From assembly GCA_033558025.1 (NCBI GenBank), contig JAUCEF010000006.1, forward strand, positions 1,798,001 through 1,862,000: a stretch of DNA of 64,000 nt, read 5' to 3'. Under the pieces are notes generated by a model. The model saw nothing but the letters and a program-made list of their open reading frames with translations. It was not told where the DNA came from and did not search any database. Both the position numbers and the translations under genes were made by a program. This document shows, in pieces, positions 12,357 through 23,389 of the stretch (position 1 is its first letter; each line of letters starts with the position of its first letter). Source of the DNA: Phytophthora sp. 'mugwort' (Eukaryota; Oomycota; Peronosporomycetes; Peronosporales; Peronosporaceae).

Positions 12357-12884
12357 AACCACGCCTTCTGCGTCCTCCCTTCAGCAAGGATCAAATTGAT
12401 ATACTGATAGCCCTTGTAGGTGTAGACACAACGACCAGACTCGTCGTGCACCAGAGGGAGGAAGCCGAGCCAAGCTAGAGGTGCAGATCGCCCAGCTATG
12501 TGCGGCGATTGCCTTGCTGCAAACGAATAACGCACCACGCTCGACCTTCTGCAAAGACATCTCCGCAAGGAGATGCCATGCAAATAAGATGCAGATGTTT
12601 CGGCGTTTACGTATGTTATTATGACCCTATTCAAATATCAATGTGTATGATTTAGGCTAGCAAATATTGACGGAGCTAGCATCAAGAAGAAAAGCAGTTA
12701 CAGTCGCGGCCCGATCAGGCGGGGTCGATTTACGTCATGACGCTGGTTCGGCGTCCTGACGTACACCGACCGCTTCACGAAGACACTGAACCCGCTCCTA
12801 TAAAACACATCAAGGGCGGAGACAAATCATATCTGACCAATTTACTAGCTCCGTGTCTACCCACTTAATGCACACCTTGGAGAA

Positions 12885-13150
12885 CAATCGTTGCTCATGA
12901 TGCGTTTACGCGCATCGACGGGCGAACTACCACAAGAATTTCGTCGTCCCGATGGCGGGCACGTGCATGAAAAAAGCCATCGATGAGAACAAGCTCAAGG
13001 CGATGCGCAGCATTGACAAGCATATGATGCTGTCCTAGTTGGACGAATACCTGTGGCGATTCTGGTACTTCGATAGCACCGCCGAGCCGTCGGGCCGTCC
13101 GAATACTTCGAAGGCTTCATCACCGGCAACAAGAAGTACAACTGCCACTA
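12885..13150 (+). pseudogene. Possible Merlin/ISXO2-like transposase fragment
   Basis: One frame reads NYHKNFVVPMAGTCMKK, then a charged stretch, a stop, then LDEYLWRFWYF. The spacing of an H..NFV.P.TG motif and a final LDE(Y/F)xWR motif fits the end of an ISXO2/Merlin-type DDE domain. It is short, interrupted and weakly supported; it could be another DDE relic. Confidence 0.3.
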
Positions 13151-13209
13151 AAAGTGCAATACACTTTGAATGTTGTAAATGATTCTATTTCTAATTTCTA
13201 TGTGGGCTC

Positions 13210-13805
13210 TCCCGGCAGTGCCAGTTCTGAGCGGCCTGCCCAAGTTCAAGGGGAAGCGCGACGAAGGCTTGCGTCAATGGCTCTCCCATGTCGAATCAAG
13301 GGCTACAACGCGACGAACAGCGACGAAACGTTGCCGCGATCGCTAATACCGCTACGAAAGGACCTCCGTCGGGTTGGTTCCCTGTTAGGGCCTCAAGGAA
13401 ACCAGTGGAGGAACAGACGTAAGCTAGGTTCCCTCACGGCGCCCTCGAATATGAGCGTAATGGGATAAAGTATGCTAGTTTTAAGCCTTCGACCCAAGCC
13501 TTCGCGAAGCTACAGAAGTCGACGACGATGGGCGAGGAGTGGACCAACCAGCTAAGCTCACGGCGCCTCACTTCGGTAGCGGACGTAAGCTTGGTCGTGA
13601 GAAACAACAACAAACAATTCCACGATTCCCGCAAGACCCCCCCATCTCGACCCATTCAAAAAAGAAAGTTCAGCAAGCGTTCGCTCAAGTGATGGCCCAT
13701 TATGCAAAAGGTACCCTCCTGGCCATTACGCGCCTGATGACCAAGGAAAGCCCTATACGCTTCAATAACAAGAAACTCGGCCACATCGAACGCCAGTGTC
13801 ACTAG
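13210..13805 (+). pseudogene. LTR-retrotransposon gag relic
   Basis: Near 13230-13290 a frame reads VLSGLPKFKGKRDEGLRQWL, like the start of a retrotransposon gag core. After breaks, the frame ending at 13805 closes with KKLGHIERQCH, the second half of a CCHC zinc knuckle (the first Cys pair is lost: FNNKK). No protease, RT or integrase follows, so only the gag part remains. Confidence 0.5.
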
Positions 13806-13889
13806 TGAAGAGTGACCATCCACGTCAGTAGAGGAATTCGTGGGGCACCAGTTATGGCGGCACCGAGTGGTAGCAGTCTGAGGGCATCG

Positions 13890-14331
13890 TGATGCAGCTG
13901 CTGCAGCAGGGATTGTCGCAGATTGAAATTCGAGCCATAATTCCTGCGGTTCTCGTAATGATCATTTGCGCAAGATCTGTGAGTCCGGACCTGGCGAATG
14001 GCATATTCGCAGACCTCAGGATACACCTCCACATGTTTTCAGTGATAAGGACGTCGATGCGTTCAATATGCACTGTACTACTTGGATTCTAGAAGATGGA
14101 TTCCCCTGTGCTCATCGTCGTCCGCGGCAATACTTTACTGAGCCAAACTTGACTTGGAACGTAGTTCGTGCTAGATGCGCTGATGACATCAAGCATGGCG
14201 ATCCTACTGCAAAAACAATAAGTTACTCGAGATTTACGCAGTATGCGCATTATACTATCCTGGAGTGCGGCTTACAAGAACTGCAAAAGACGTTTGCTTC
14301 AGCTGCTGAGAGGCGCGTTGCACATGTATAG
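13890..14331 (+). pseudogene. Transposon-derived helix-turn-helix fragment
   Basis: A helix-turn-helix-like piece (LLQQGLSQIEIRAIIP, 13894-13941) is followed after one frameshift by an open frame ending at 14331. That frame carries FSDKDVDAFNMHCTTWILED and GFPCAHRRPRQYF. This pattern resembles N-terminal parts of repetitive transposon proteins in Phytophthora; I cannot name the superfamily. Confidence 0.35.
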
Positions 14332-16317
14332 ACCACTATACCTATTTGTGCACGTTGCTGCTCAAATTATTCCTTAACATCCTCCCGACACGTTCCATCC
14401 GTCGGATAAATTGGCACCGGCGAATCCATCGCAAGTTTGACAGCGGCTCATCGTAAAACTCACCTCGTATCATTTATTACTCGCAATGCCTGTAAGAACC
14501 CGCATGGTCCGTATGGTGGGCCAAAACAAGGACGTAGATCGTTATGAAATTTGGTACACAAGTCCGTATCGGCATGGCAAGTAGGAATCCGTGCTTAGAA
14601 CCAATTGCACAGAGTTAAATACGCGCCACTTCGAGTTTTCTTCGGAGCCACACATTACAAAGCAGCGCCTTACCTTACGTGAATAGGAATGCCCGACAAC
14701 GAGCGCACCTGAGTCCAGATTATATGCGCCCAAATCGGCGACAGAATTTAATGAAGCTTTGACTAGGTTTCGGTAAAAAAAAATAGTGTTACAGACTACA
14801 GGCACATGACGATCGCGCACAAACTTAATGGATATGTTACGGTCCTGTTTAGACCTTCCTTGATACCTTTTCTGAGTGCTCTGAGCCTGAAATTCAACAA
14901 GCCTGGTATCGTCAATGGCACGACACCAAATGCGTACAATATAAAAAACTTCGCCCTTCAATGTCGTATAAGTAGATGGGGTCGTTTGATAAAATTTTCG
15001 TAGTCGAGGTTCAAATGCATGACTTTTCAAGTGGTCAATACTCTACATCTCCTTCGCAAACCCGTCTTCAAACAGTAATATTTTGTCCACACCAAATAAC
15101 AACAAAGCTGTGCTGGTCGTCGCACCATCGCACCATCGAACGATATATGCTTTTCTGAGAGGTCTTTGAACCCTAGCGTCACACCACATCATCACGGGAA
15201 TTCGCCGGAGCTATCGCGAATGCTGCTACTACGTTTTTTTGGGAGGGAGGGCGGGGGGGGGGGGGCTCTACAAAATAATAGTTCTTCATCGCTACGTCCT
15301 GGATCAGCCTATGCACTTCGTCTTCTCTCCATCTGCTTCCGGTGAGCATTCGAACCCTCAAAGTGAGTGCCTTAGAGAAGACGACATCATGCTTATAGTG
15401 CTACCTCAGAAATGGGGGAAATTAGCCGTTGACCTGTTCTTACGCTTTTCACCGAACCTTCGGTCAGAATTTGTCTGTGTAGAGTCCACTCATTTATGCT
15501 TTCTGTCCATTTGTGATATTCCTTCAAGAATCTGGCGCCAAACCTTTTATCACGCTGTACTATGGATTGTTCCACCGAATATATCGGCGCGCGATTGTAG
15601 AGGAGAGGGCATTCGCATAACAGATTTAACGTAGTCTGGCCTACGATTAGATGTTCTCTCCTAGCACTCGCCACCTCAGACCCCTCTAATCACCACGCCG
15701 TTTCTTCACGGTCTCCTGGCCAAGTAGGTCGACAGCTCGGAGTTAGGCAGCTTTATGTCGAGTAGGACCCCTTTTACACTTCCGCCAGAGGACCGCTGTT
15801 TGTGAGCCACCACCAAGACGGCGGGACATATTTGCCAAACTTTTTTTCTCTCGAAGTGAGGTGACAAGTGCTCCTAAACCTAACCTGAATAATTATGCTA
15901 TCCTCGGTTATATTTGCGGTAACCCGGGTAACCGCCAAACGTCATTGTTGTGCTAGACAACATATCCGGTTGATTTCCCACGACACTAACGAAGATGAAA
16001 AGCAGACCGTATTGCTGGCGAAAATACACTCAACGTAGGTTTGTATCGGGTTTTATTAGAACCTATGCGGGTTTGCATGCACCAGATCAACAATTGCCAG
16101 GTGAGATTATTCCAGATAGCTTTGACTCTCCTGATGATGACTTCAATTCTGTCCTGAGGGAGGAAATGCGAGCGAGCACAATAACGTCCGGGTTCAAATT
16201 CAAGGAAAGGATTTTGGCGGGGAATTTCAATGCCCCATTATGGACATTCGTGCGCGTCTACCGATTACTTTAACAGCAAGTTGATTATCCAGAACTTTGT
16301 AGTGGTCATATCACAAA
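14332..16317. other. Repeat-block spacer, unassigned frames
   Basis: Minus-strand frames at 14542-15030 (162 codons) and 15393-15674 (93 codons) and a plus frame at 15995-16273 (92 codons) are open. None has a family resemblance I can defend. A run of 13 G lies at 15253-15265. Probably transposon debris. Confidence 0.35.
15253..15265. repeat. Homopolymer of 13 G
   Basis: Thirteen consecutive G residues, preceded by a purine-rich GGGAGGGAGGGC stretch that lengthens the G-rich tract. Confidence 0.9.
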
Positions 16318-17575
16318 TAGGGATGGGACAATGTATGCATTGTGGCATTAATGCAATGCACGGAATTCATTAATGGCATCGATGCATGCACTTTCACTCA
16401 AATTGAGGCAAACAAAGTAAATTATCAATAAATTAACACGCGAATGCGTCCTGGCTACCATCATACGAAAATGCATGGCTGTTGTCGAAACCATCCGTGC
16501 TCGCACTGCTGCTATCCCCGCTATCATCGTCTACGGTTGTGTCTTCGACGTCGCAGTGTCTTCACTCTCGCTCTCATCTTCAACCCGGTAGAAATGTTGG
16601 CCTTGGTATCCTTACTGCCAGCATCGCAGTAAATGAGGACGAGTCTCTCCATAGGCCTCGTATCCAACCGGTTCCGTCGCTTTGTATGGGGGAAGCCGTG
16701 GATACTGCACGATCGTTCAGTATAAAAGCCGAAGAGGTTGGAATCGTGTAACTAATGGAAGCCAGCATACCTAAGAGAAATAGACGTCCGCCTGATCCGC
16801 CGTCCGATTAACTTGAGCGTCCATCACGCCATTGGCTAGAGTGTCGACTGCTTCACACACGTCTCAGGTGCTCACCTCTCTTTTTTTGAGATAGAATTCA
16901 GAAGACTCGTTACCGATTTGCCTCTCCTCAACCACTATCTCGACAAACCCAAGCCTTCTAGCGATCTGCTGAACTGCTCTGACGCGCTGCCAAATTTGCG
17001 CCAACAAAGTCAGTGGTTGTCTTGGTCTTGTCGAGAAGAAACGAAACACCCATCGTGTCTGTGTGCAAGAAGGACAATTTCTCCACGATTCACGCCAACA
17101 TGCTTTTTGGATGGCCTTGGGTACGTTCATCATGTGCTCAGTGTACACAGCTATCTGGTGCCACGTATGGCGATGCAACTTCTAGTCGTTGCTTTTGCTC
17201 CATGTTCATCGGGTTGCCATTCTATCCGAGTAGCCACCCTCAAATGGGTGAGATGGAGGAGGTCGTCACAACTTTCGATGAATCCGCGCTTTCAAAAGTA
17301 GAGAGAAGAGCATTCGTTAGATCTGCGTCATCAAGTTGGCCCAGGAATAAAGGCGGTGCGCTAAATAGCAGCACAACACCCGCAATGCAGCCGAAAACGT
17401 GGTTGCCTGTGCCATCAACGAGATTATTGCGCTGCTCGCTGCTCTTAAATGGAGCGTCTCCTTCAGATTCTCGTTTGAGTGACCCCCCCCCCCAAATACA
17501 CTGCATTCTTATAAAAAATGGCGCATTGATGTCATTTTTGCATTAATGGATTAATGCCACTATTTGCCCGTCCTA
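16318..17575 (-). mobile_element. hAT DNA transposon, decayed, with TIRs and 8-bp target duplication
   Basis: The left end starts TAGGGATGGGACAATG (16318) and the right end, reversed, starts TAGGACGGGCAAATAG (17575). Both arms then share GTGGCATTAAT and related ATTAATG motifs. The flanks are ATCACAAA (16310-16317) and ATCATAAA (17576-17583), seven of eight identical, as expected for a hAT target site. On the minus strand, 16719 down to ~16610 encodes the dimerisation tail SIHGFPHTKRRNRLDTRPME and then RLVLIYC, a classic hAT C-terminus. The frame is broken elsewhere. At 1258 bp it is an internally shortened copy. Confidence 0.8.
17483..17493. repeat. Homopolymer of 11 C inside the hAT element
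   Basis: Eleven consecutive C residues near the right end of the hAT copy. Confidence 0.9.
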
Positions 17576-18290
17576 ATCATAAACGAGCGAAATAACGTCT
17601 ATTGCACACTCCGGGTAAGGGCGATGATTCGCTTTGCATTCTACGATTACTCTATCACGTATCGACGTTGCAGGGATACGCTCGCAACGGCCTGTCATCT
17701 GTTCAGATAAGTTTTAGCCTACCCACATTTTCCTGTTATAGCGGCAGTCCATATGCGTACGGGGCTAGGTTATAAAACTGAGTTTTCCCATATAAATGCA
17801 TCGTACTTAATTGCATCTCAACTGCTGCGTTTTTTGTTTTACTGTGGCAACCACACACATTCTCTAATAGTCGCCGGTAAGCCTGGGGCGCCGCTGGTGA
17901 AATCGCCACCGCAGCGCGGTCGCTACGGCACGTCACCGCATAGGACCCGGCACACGAGACAGTAAGTACTACACGCCGGCGCTCCGCATGTCCTTATACT
18001 GGTACTGCCTCCTGTTTTTTGTTATTGCGAAATTAAAAAAAAAAGACCGGTAGATGCATGCGGGATCCATCTGATCAGCCATCAATTAACCCCCGGTGCC
18101 AAAGCTTTCACAAGGTCTTTTAATCGCAGGAATTGAGTCAGTTTGAGCAAAGTTATTACCGAAAGCGTGTACCGAAAACGTGGAACAACCTTCGCGCCAT
18201 TTTTAAGCACAGAAAAAGGAGACGCTACTAGTTTTCCTCAAAGGCTCGCGCTGCGACCGCTGATTGGCGCACGAGAACCTCCAGAGGCGC
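17576..18290. other. Gene-free stretch before the mariner-like gene
   Basis: No recognisable frame. A motif CGTGGAACAACC near 18180 has an inverted near-match GGTTTGTTCCACG near 20452. These could be ends of the mariner-like element, but similarity beyond this core is weak. Confidence 0.35.
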
Positions 18291-18434
18291 TAATTGATGG
18301 AATTTTTTGAGCGCCGAAAAAGCATGAGGATTCGCAAAGTTACGAGTAAAATCGTCAAGCACACCATTTCCATTCTCGATTCTGCTTTCTATAGCTCACT
18401 TCCTCGGCATCGTGTCCCCTGCTGTGTTCCTACG

Positions 18435-19895
18435 ATGGTTTCCCGCTCCAAGAATAAACTCTCCGACAACGAACGCCTTGCTGTGATCCACTTCCTTATC
18501 TCGCAAAGCATCGGAGGAAGGCTGCGCCACGGCGACACCAAGAGAGCCGCCATCCATTTTAGTGTGCACCGCCACACCGTCGAGAGGATCTGGAAGCGCT
18601 ACCGAGGCACTAGTATTCTCGAGGTGGTGGGCAACGTGCGCAGCCGCCTGAAGGGTCACGCTTCTCGCAAGGGCTACAACGACGCGGCGCTGAAGGATAC
18701 GATTGTCGCCATCCCCAAGGAACGCCGACGGACAGAGCAGACGTTGACAGCCGCTCTGGGCGTCAGCCGCACGGTTGTGCGACGCTTGCTGAAAACGGGG
18801 GTTCTCCGTCGCCACCGTAAGCGTCTGCACCCACTTCTCGCCGACTCCAACAAGCTAGGTGGACTCAAGTGGGCTATAGATCCTGTTGCTGGCTCCGACA
18901 CCGGACCTAAATTCGTCCCCATGCACAATGTAGTGCATGTGGACGAGAAATGGTTTATTGAAGATGTCGACAGGAAGACTTATTGCGTGCTTGATGGCGA
19001 AGATCCATCTCACCGGACCCGAAAGAGCAAACGGTTCATTGGAAAAACAATGTTTCTCGCCGCTTGATGACGAAGATCCGTCTCACCGGACCCGAAAGAG
19101 CAAGCGGTTCATCGGAAAAACAATGATTCTCGTCGCCGTTGCTCGCCCCCAGGTATGTATCGCTGCTTTCACCTCAATACTGCTGGTTGAACTGCATTGA
19201 CTGACCTCTTTTTGTATACCCCGCCTAACATGATATTGTAGGTTCGATCAACTCGGTCTGGTGATCTTCGATGAGAAGTTGGACATCTGGTCTTTCACTG
19301 AGGAAACCAAGGCCATCAGAAGCAGCCGAAACCGTCCCAAAGGAGCACTGATCACCAAGAACCTGCCTAGCGTCAACCGTGACGTGTATAAAGAGTACAT
19401 ATTGACACGGGTCATCCAGCCATCAAGTCGAAGTGGCCCCAAGAGAGCAAGTCCGAGCCAATCTACATCCAGCAAGATAACGCTACGCCGCACAGGCAGA
19501 TTGAAGATCCCGACATCGTGGCGGCTGGAACGGCAGACGGGTGGGACATCCGCATGCAGTTTCAGCCGCCGAACTCGCCGGATTTTAATGTATTGGACTT
19601 GGGGTTCTTTGCATCGATCCAGGCCCTCCAATATCGAAGTGGGTGCCGCAACATTAACGAGCTGCTTCGCGAGGTGAACGCTGCGTTCCTAGCCCTAGCG
19701 TCAGAGACCCTAGATGATGTTTTCTTAAGTCTGCAAAAGGTGCTCGAGTGCACCATGAAGGCGGGTGGGTCCAATAAGTTCCCACTCCCGCATGCAAAGA
19801 AGCAGAAACTTCGCAAAGCTGGAGCACTTCCTGTTTCTTTTCTGGTAAACCCGAAGGTTGTGGTGCAAGCTGTAAATCATATAGTTCAGAAATAA
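18435..19895 (+). pseudogene. Tc1/mariner-like DDE transposase, frame broken by a tandem duplication
   Basis: From the ATG at 18435 (an earlier in-frame ATG is at 18294) the frame encodes two helix-turn-helix parts (KRAAIHFSVHRHTVERIWKR; LTAALGVSRTVVRRLLK) and the first catalytic block NVVHVDEKWF with its Asp. It stops at 19068 because a 73-bp tandem duplication shifts the frame. Downstream, after a likely 89-bp intron (19153-19241), come RSSRNRPKGALITKN and a final frame to 19895. That frame has FQPPNSPDFNVLDLGFFASI, the D/E-type third catalytic region. Without the duplication most of a mariner-type protein would be open, so the copy is fairly young. Confidence 0.82.
18990..19135 (+). repeat. 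73-bp tandem duplication within the transposase
   Basis: Copy 1 (18990-19062) and copy 2 (19063-19135) both begin CTTGATG(G/A)CGAAGATCC and share nearly all bases. 73 is not a multiple of three, so the second copy shifts the reading frame and leads to the stop at 19068. Confidence 0.9.
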
Positions 19896-19919
19896 CCTGC
19901 AGCTGCTGACGTGTGTCAT

Positions 19920-21500
19920 GCTGGAGATCAATGCGTTTGAAGCCACCGGTAATTGTCGCTTCGGTAAGCCTTGACCAAGCACTAGATATCAACGTAGCGA
20001 TGTCGGATCGGGATGGCGCAGTGGGCCAAAGCCGCGGCCTATCTTCTTGCGCGATTTCGGCCGGCGCTGCGAGCGGTTGTCGGCTTTGGCTGAAGCACCG
20101 GATGCATAGCCAGCCTAACTGCGGAACGTTTCCCACGTCGAAGGTGCCTGCTGTCGACGTAGTTGCGTCCCACCTGCTAAGTGTTTTGTATCCATGTTTT
20201 GATTTTGACCAAGATTCGTGGATGTCGCGCGCTGAGCTCAGCTCGACAATTGCTGTATCCACACCGCTGAGGACAGATTCAGTATCGCCAACAGATATGG
20301 CATGCTGAATGGTCGTTACCTGTCGCGCCACTTTGTCTTGCTGCTGCTGCGCCATCTCAGTCATTGCCAATCCCACCAGTTCGCGGTGGTGATGGTCCGC
20401 AATATGCACTCGCATCTGAGCAACACAGCGAACGTAGATGGTCTTTTAAGGGTTTGTTCCACGCAATATCTGCCGACTGGCAGACGTAGGTATACCGATG
20501 TGGCACTTTAGCAGTACCACATTAATAGACCCCGCATATTGATAAATCTCCTCCGTCCAGTGCCACGAAACGCCATCCCAAGCAACAAAATGGACTCTGC
20601 ACAGTTATCACGCTGAGCAAAGTGAACTTTAAAAAATGAATCGTCAACTCGGCATTCCACCTGCCCTTTGTATCGCCAGAAATTTGGCAACCGGTCTAGT
20701 TTTGAAATGGCGCAATCTGCTTCCACAACGTCCTGCCGAATCCATTGCGATACTTGGTGTTCGCCGTGCGCTCATCTGGTTTACTCGACCACCGCGTCTT
20801 AAAACCCAAAAATGGCGGGAGTTTGAAGCTGTCTGCATCGGCAAGGAGCGTTGTATTTGCTCTTTCTCTCGATCTTTCCAGCACACTTAATCCATATGGT
20901 GTGTGCGTTTCGTGTGTCAATTGTTTAACGAGGCAAGAACTCGAAGCAAACAGCTACATTAGCGTAGTAAATTAGCAACGTGTAACATTAGTCCACATAT
21001 ATATCAAACTTACCAGTTTGATCTGCATTGTACAACTTCGAAGTTCCACAGTGGTTCGTCACTGTGAAAACTACATAAGCTTTCTTAGCATCATCTCGGG
21101 TAGTCTGATGTTGTCGGGTTCGGGCGCGAATCGATAGTCTGTGGCGGCGGAAAAATCGGCGAGCCCAATACGAGGATACACGAAAGGAGTCCGCTATCAT
21201 CCCTGCTTCGTCAGCTACTTCCAACGCCTTTTGGGTTAGTATTCCTGACTATACAGGAATACCGTCTCGCCAAGAGGAGTTTATCCACAACAGTATTTGC
21301 CCTTCAGCGTCAGCAGAAAACACCGTACCTAGCCCTCGGTTACGGCGCTTTACCATACTACCTTATCCTTTGCACAGGCATCCTCAATACGCGCGCGTTC
21401 CCTAAGCCATCCTTGAAGTGTTTTATTCTTCTTTTTGTATCTGAGTCGCTTGCGTGCTCGCCAAAAACAGCAGTAACAGTTTTATCTAGGCATTGCAAAA
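19920..21500 (-). pseudogene. Decayed pogo/Tigger-like transposase, minus strand
   Basis: Read from 21500 downward. First a charged HTH leader (LQGWLRERARIEDACAK) and WINSSWRDGIPV (the CENP-B-type domain). Then GILTQKALEVADEAG and SSYWARRFFRRHRLSIRART, YNADQTGK (first Asp of DDE), and ERANTTLLADADSFKLPPF with GFKTR (20860-20780). Then GFGRTLWKQIAPFQ and SWHWTEEIYQYAGSINVVL (~20565-20510), and the C-terminal SSAWSRLTEATITGGF near 19960. Many stops and shifts break it. It lies tail to tail against the mariner-like gene. Confidence 0.78.
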
Positions 21501-23330
21501 AATCAAACGTACGTAACGTTTCCGCATAAGAATACGCGGTTCTAGCGTACAGCTTACGCTTCCGACCTGGCTCTCTTTACTGGGTCGGCCCATTCGCGAT
21601 TGAAGAAAATGATGAAGTGTTAACGTTGTCCAGTGACCTGCAAGCTTTGTTAGCAACTTGCTACCAATCGATTCGTGCTGGCTTCAGTTGCTCCATCAGC
21701 AAACCAAGCCCTGCCCTTATAACAGGGAATGGTTGCACTATCCACTTCAAGGTGATCAGGTTGGTCAGATTGCTGAACTAATAACAAATCGGCCACAGTA
21801 ACAGGAAAATGGCGGTACCGACAATTGTGTAGGACAAAAGAAGGCCAAGGTGGTCATGATGCTTTTCGACATGTTGTCCGTGATGATTCCGTACAGAAAG
21901 TGGTTTTTTGTTTCTTGTTACCTGGACAATCGTACATTGCTGACCGCGTCATTGCATGGTGTAGACGTTTACCAGCGGGAAGAACATCCCCACACCCGCG
22001 TCGCTTGTCGAAGAAGTCAACAAGGTGAAAAGCGTTGATGGAATATTTCTCGATCCTAACAAAGCAGACTACCCTTTTTAAACAGTGGGGCACGTTACTC
22101 AACAAAGTGTTTTATTTCTCCTCCAGCCGGCCACACCTCAAACTATATATTTGAAATAGATTAAGGTATTGGTATAGCAGGAGATGTTTGAGACTGATAG
22201 AAAATTGTGCATTTAATCCTGTCCATCGAAATGGAAGTGCAGTGTCCGGTTACAAATGTCTTTCAAACGCCAGAAAATGATAGGAAGTTAGTGGGACAAC
22301 ATTGGCCTCCGAATTAAGATAATCGATCAGAATTACGTTTTTCTTCGTGCAAAATAGGACATCCTTAAATTAAAACTGACTGCTGCTACTGGTAGGTACC
22401 AGTACAAACCGCTGTCTGCGATGCAGCAACTCACACCGAGTTGTATTTTATATGAAGTGTTTCCAATTTAAATCGATCTCGTACTTACGGACACCCACGT
22501 CGATGGCCTTAAATCGGCAATATTTCAGTTAATATGCGCTGTTTAGATATGATGTGCCTTCGGCCAAAACGCCCTTCATTTTGTCTTACGTAGGAGAAGG
22601 GGCGGAAGCCCTCCTAACTGACTAGGTGCCTATGTGCCTATGTATAAACTTACCCATACCCTCATCTGACACATCTACCATATCATCCACGATCTGCTGG
22701 TAGCCCTTTGGGAGGTCCGAACGGCCGATGAATTGTGGCCATTCGGTCCTAAAAAAATAAAAGGTAGTTCTTAGTCCAAATCGGAGCTCATCCATATCAC
22801 TTCCTTCCCCAACAGTCATTGGACGCAAAAAAGGCAATGCACTTAATTATGCACCAGTGGCTAGACAAATCATACATTTAACCCTAAACACGCTTATGAA
22901 TGACCTACTTTTCAAGGTCATATTGGAATTTATGGCACATAAGTGCCTTTCCCGATGTATGGCCAATATGACCTCATATGCAAAACACAATACTACTATT
23001 TATAATTGGTATTATAGCTAACAACCACTACCTCGGCACCATCAAGGTTGCGGGTAAAGAGCATTCTCGGACGTATGGTTTACTACAACGCTTGCATTAA
23101 CTTGAATGGACCACCTTTGCACAAACAGCATCATATTACGTAAAATGGTAGCCTAGTAAGAACACTAGACCATTCTCCGTCGAGGTGCACCGTTTGTCCG
23201 GTGGGTTTTACTGCACTATTAGTGGTCTCACTTCCAAATTCACCACGTAAACAACACATTACCATGCCCGTCCCCCCCAAGCAACTCCAAACGTACCGCA
23301 CGTGAGCCGTCACTGGCCGAATTCCGCGCC
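21501..23330. other. Repeat-block spacer, nothing assigned
   Basis: No recognised family. A minus-strand frame (22837-22622) reads WPQFIGRSDLPKGYQQIVDD and may be a gene fragment, but I cannot place it. A nested hairpin lies at 22916-22973. Confidence 0.35.
22916..22973. repeat. Nested hairpin
   Basis: GGTCATATTGG (22916-22926) pairs with CCAATATGACC (22963-22973), an 11-bp perfect outer stem. Inside, GGCAC (22934-22938) pairs with GTGCC (22943-22947) around ATAA. No adjacent gene. Confidence 0.7.
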
Positions 23331-23389
23331 TCGTCAGCCGCCCTCCAAGATGCGCTCCTTAAGGTGCCTCGGACGGCATGCTCACCACT

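Larger units (their letters stand above)
11001..12880. other. Gene-free repeat-block stretch with G and C homopolymers
   Basis: No coding frame of recognised family. It contains a run of 12 G and a run of 21 C, listed separately. The minus-strand frame 12218-12634 arises from the C run (it encodes poly-Gly) and is not a gene. Confidence 0.4.

Noticed and set aside
12218..12634. Minus-strand 138-codon open frame with a poly-Gly stretch
   Set aside because: It is created by the 21-C homopolymer and has no family resemblance.
14542..15030. 162-codon minus-strand frame
   Set aside because: I looked for retroelement protease or RT motifs and found none; unsupported as a gene.
18180..20465. CGTGGAACAACC / inverted GGTTTGTTCCACG as TIRs of the mariner-like element
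   Set aside because: Similarity does not extend beyond about 12 bases and the interval would also include part of the pogo-like copy.
21825..22105. Possible PiggyBac-like fragment
   Set aside because: Only loose resemblance in shifted frames; no catalytic motifs.
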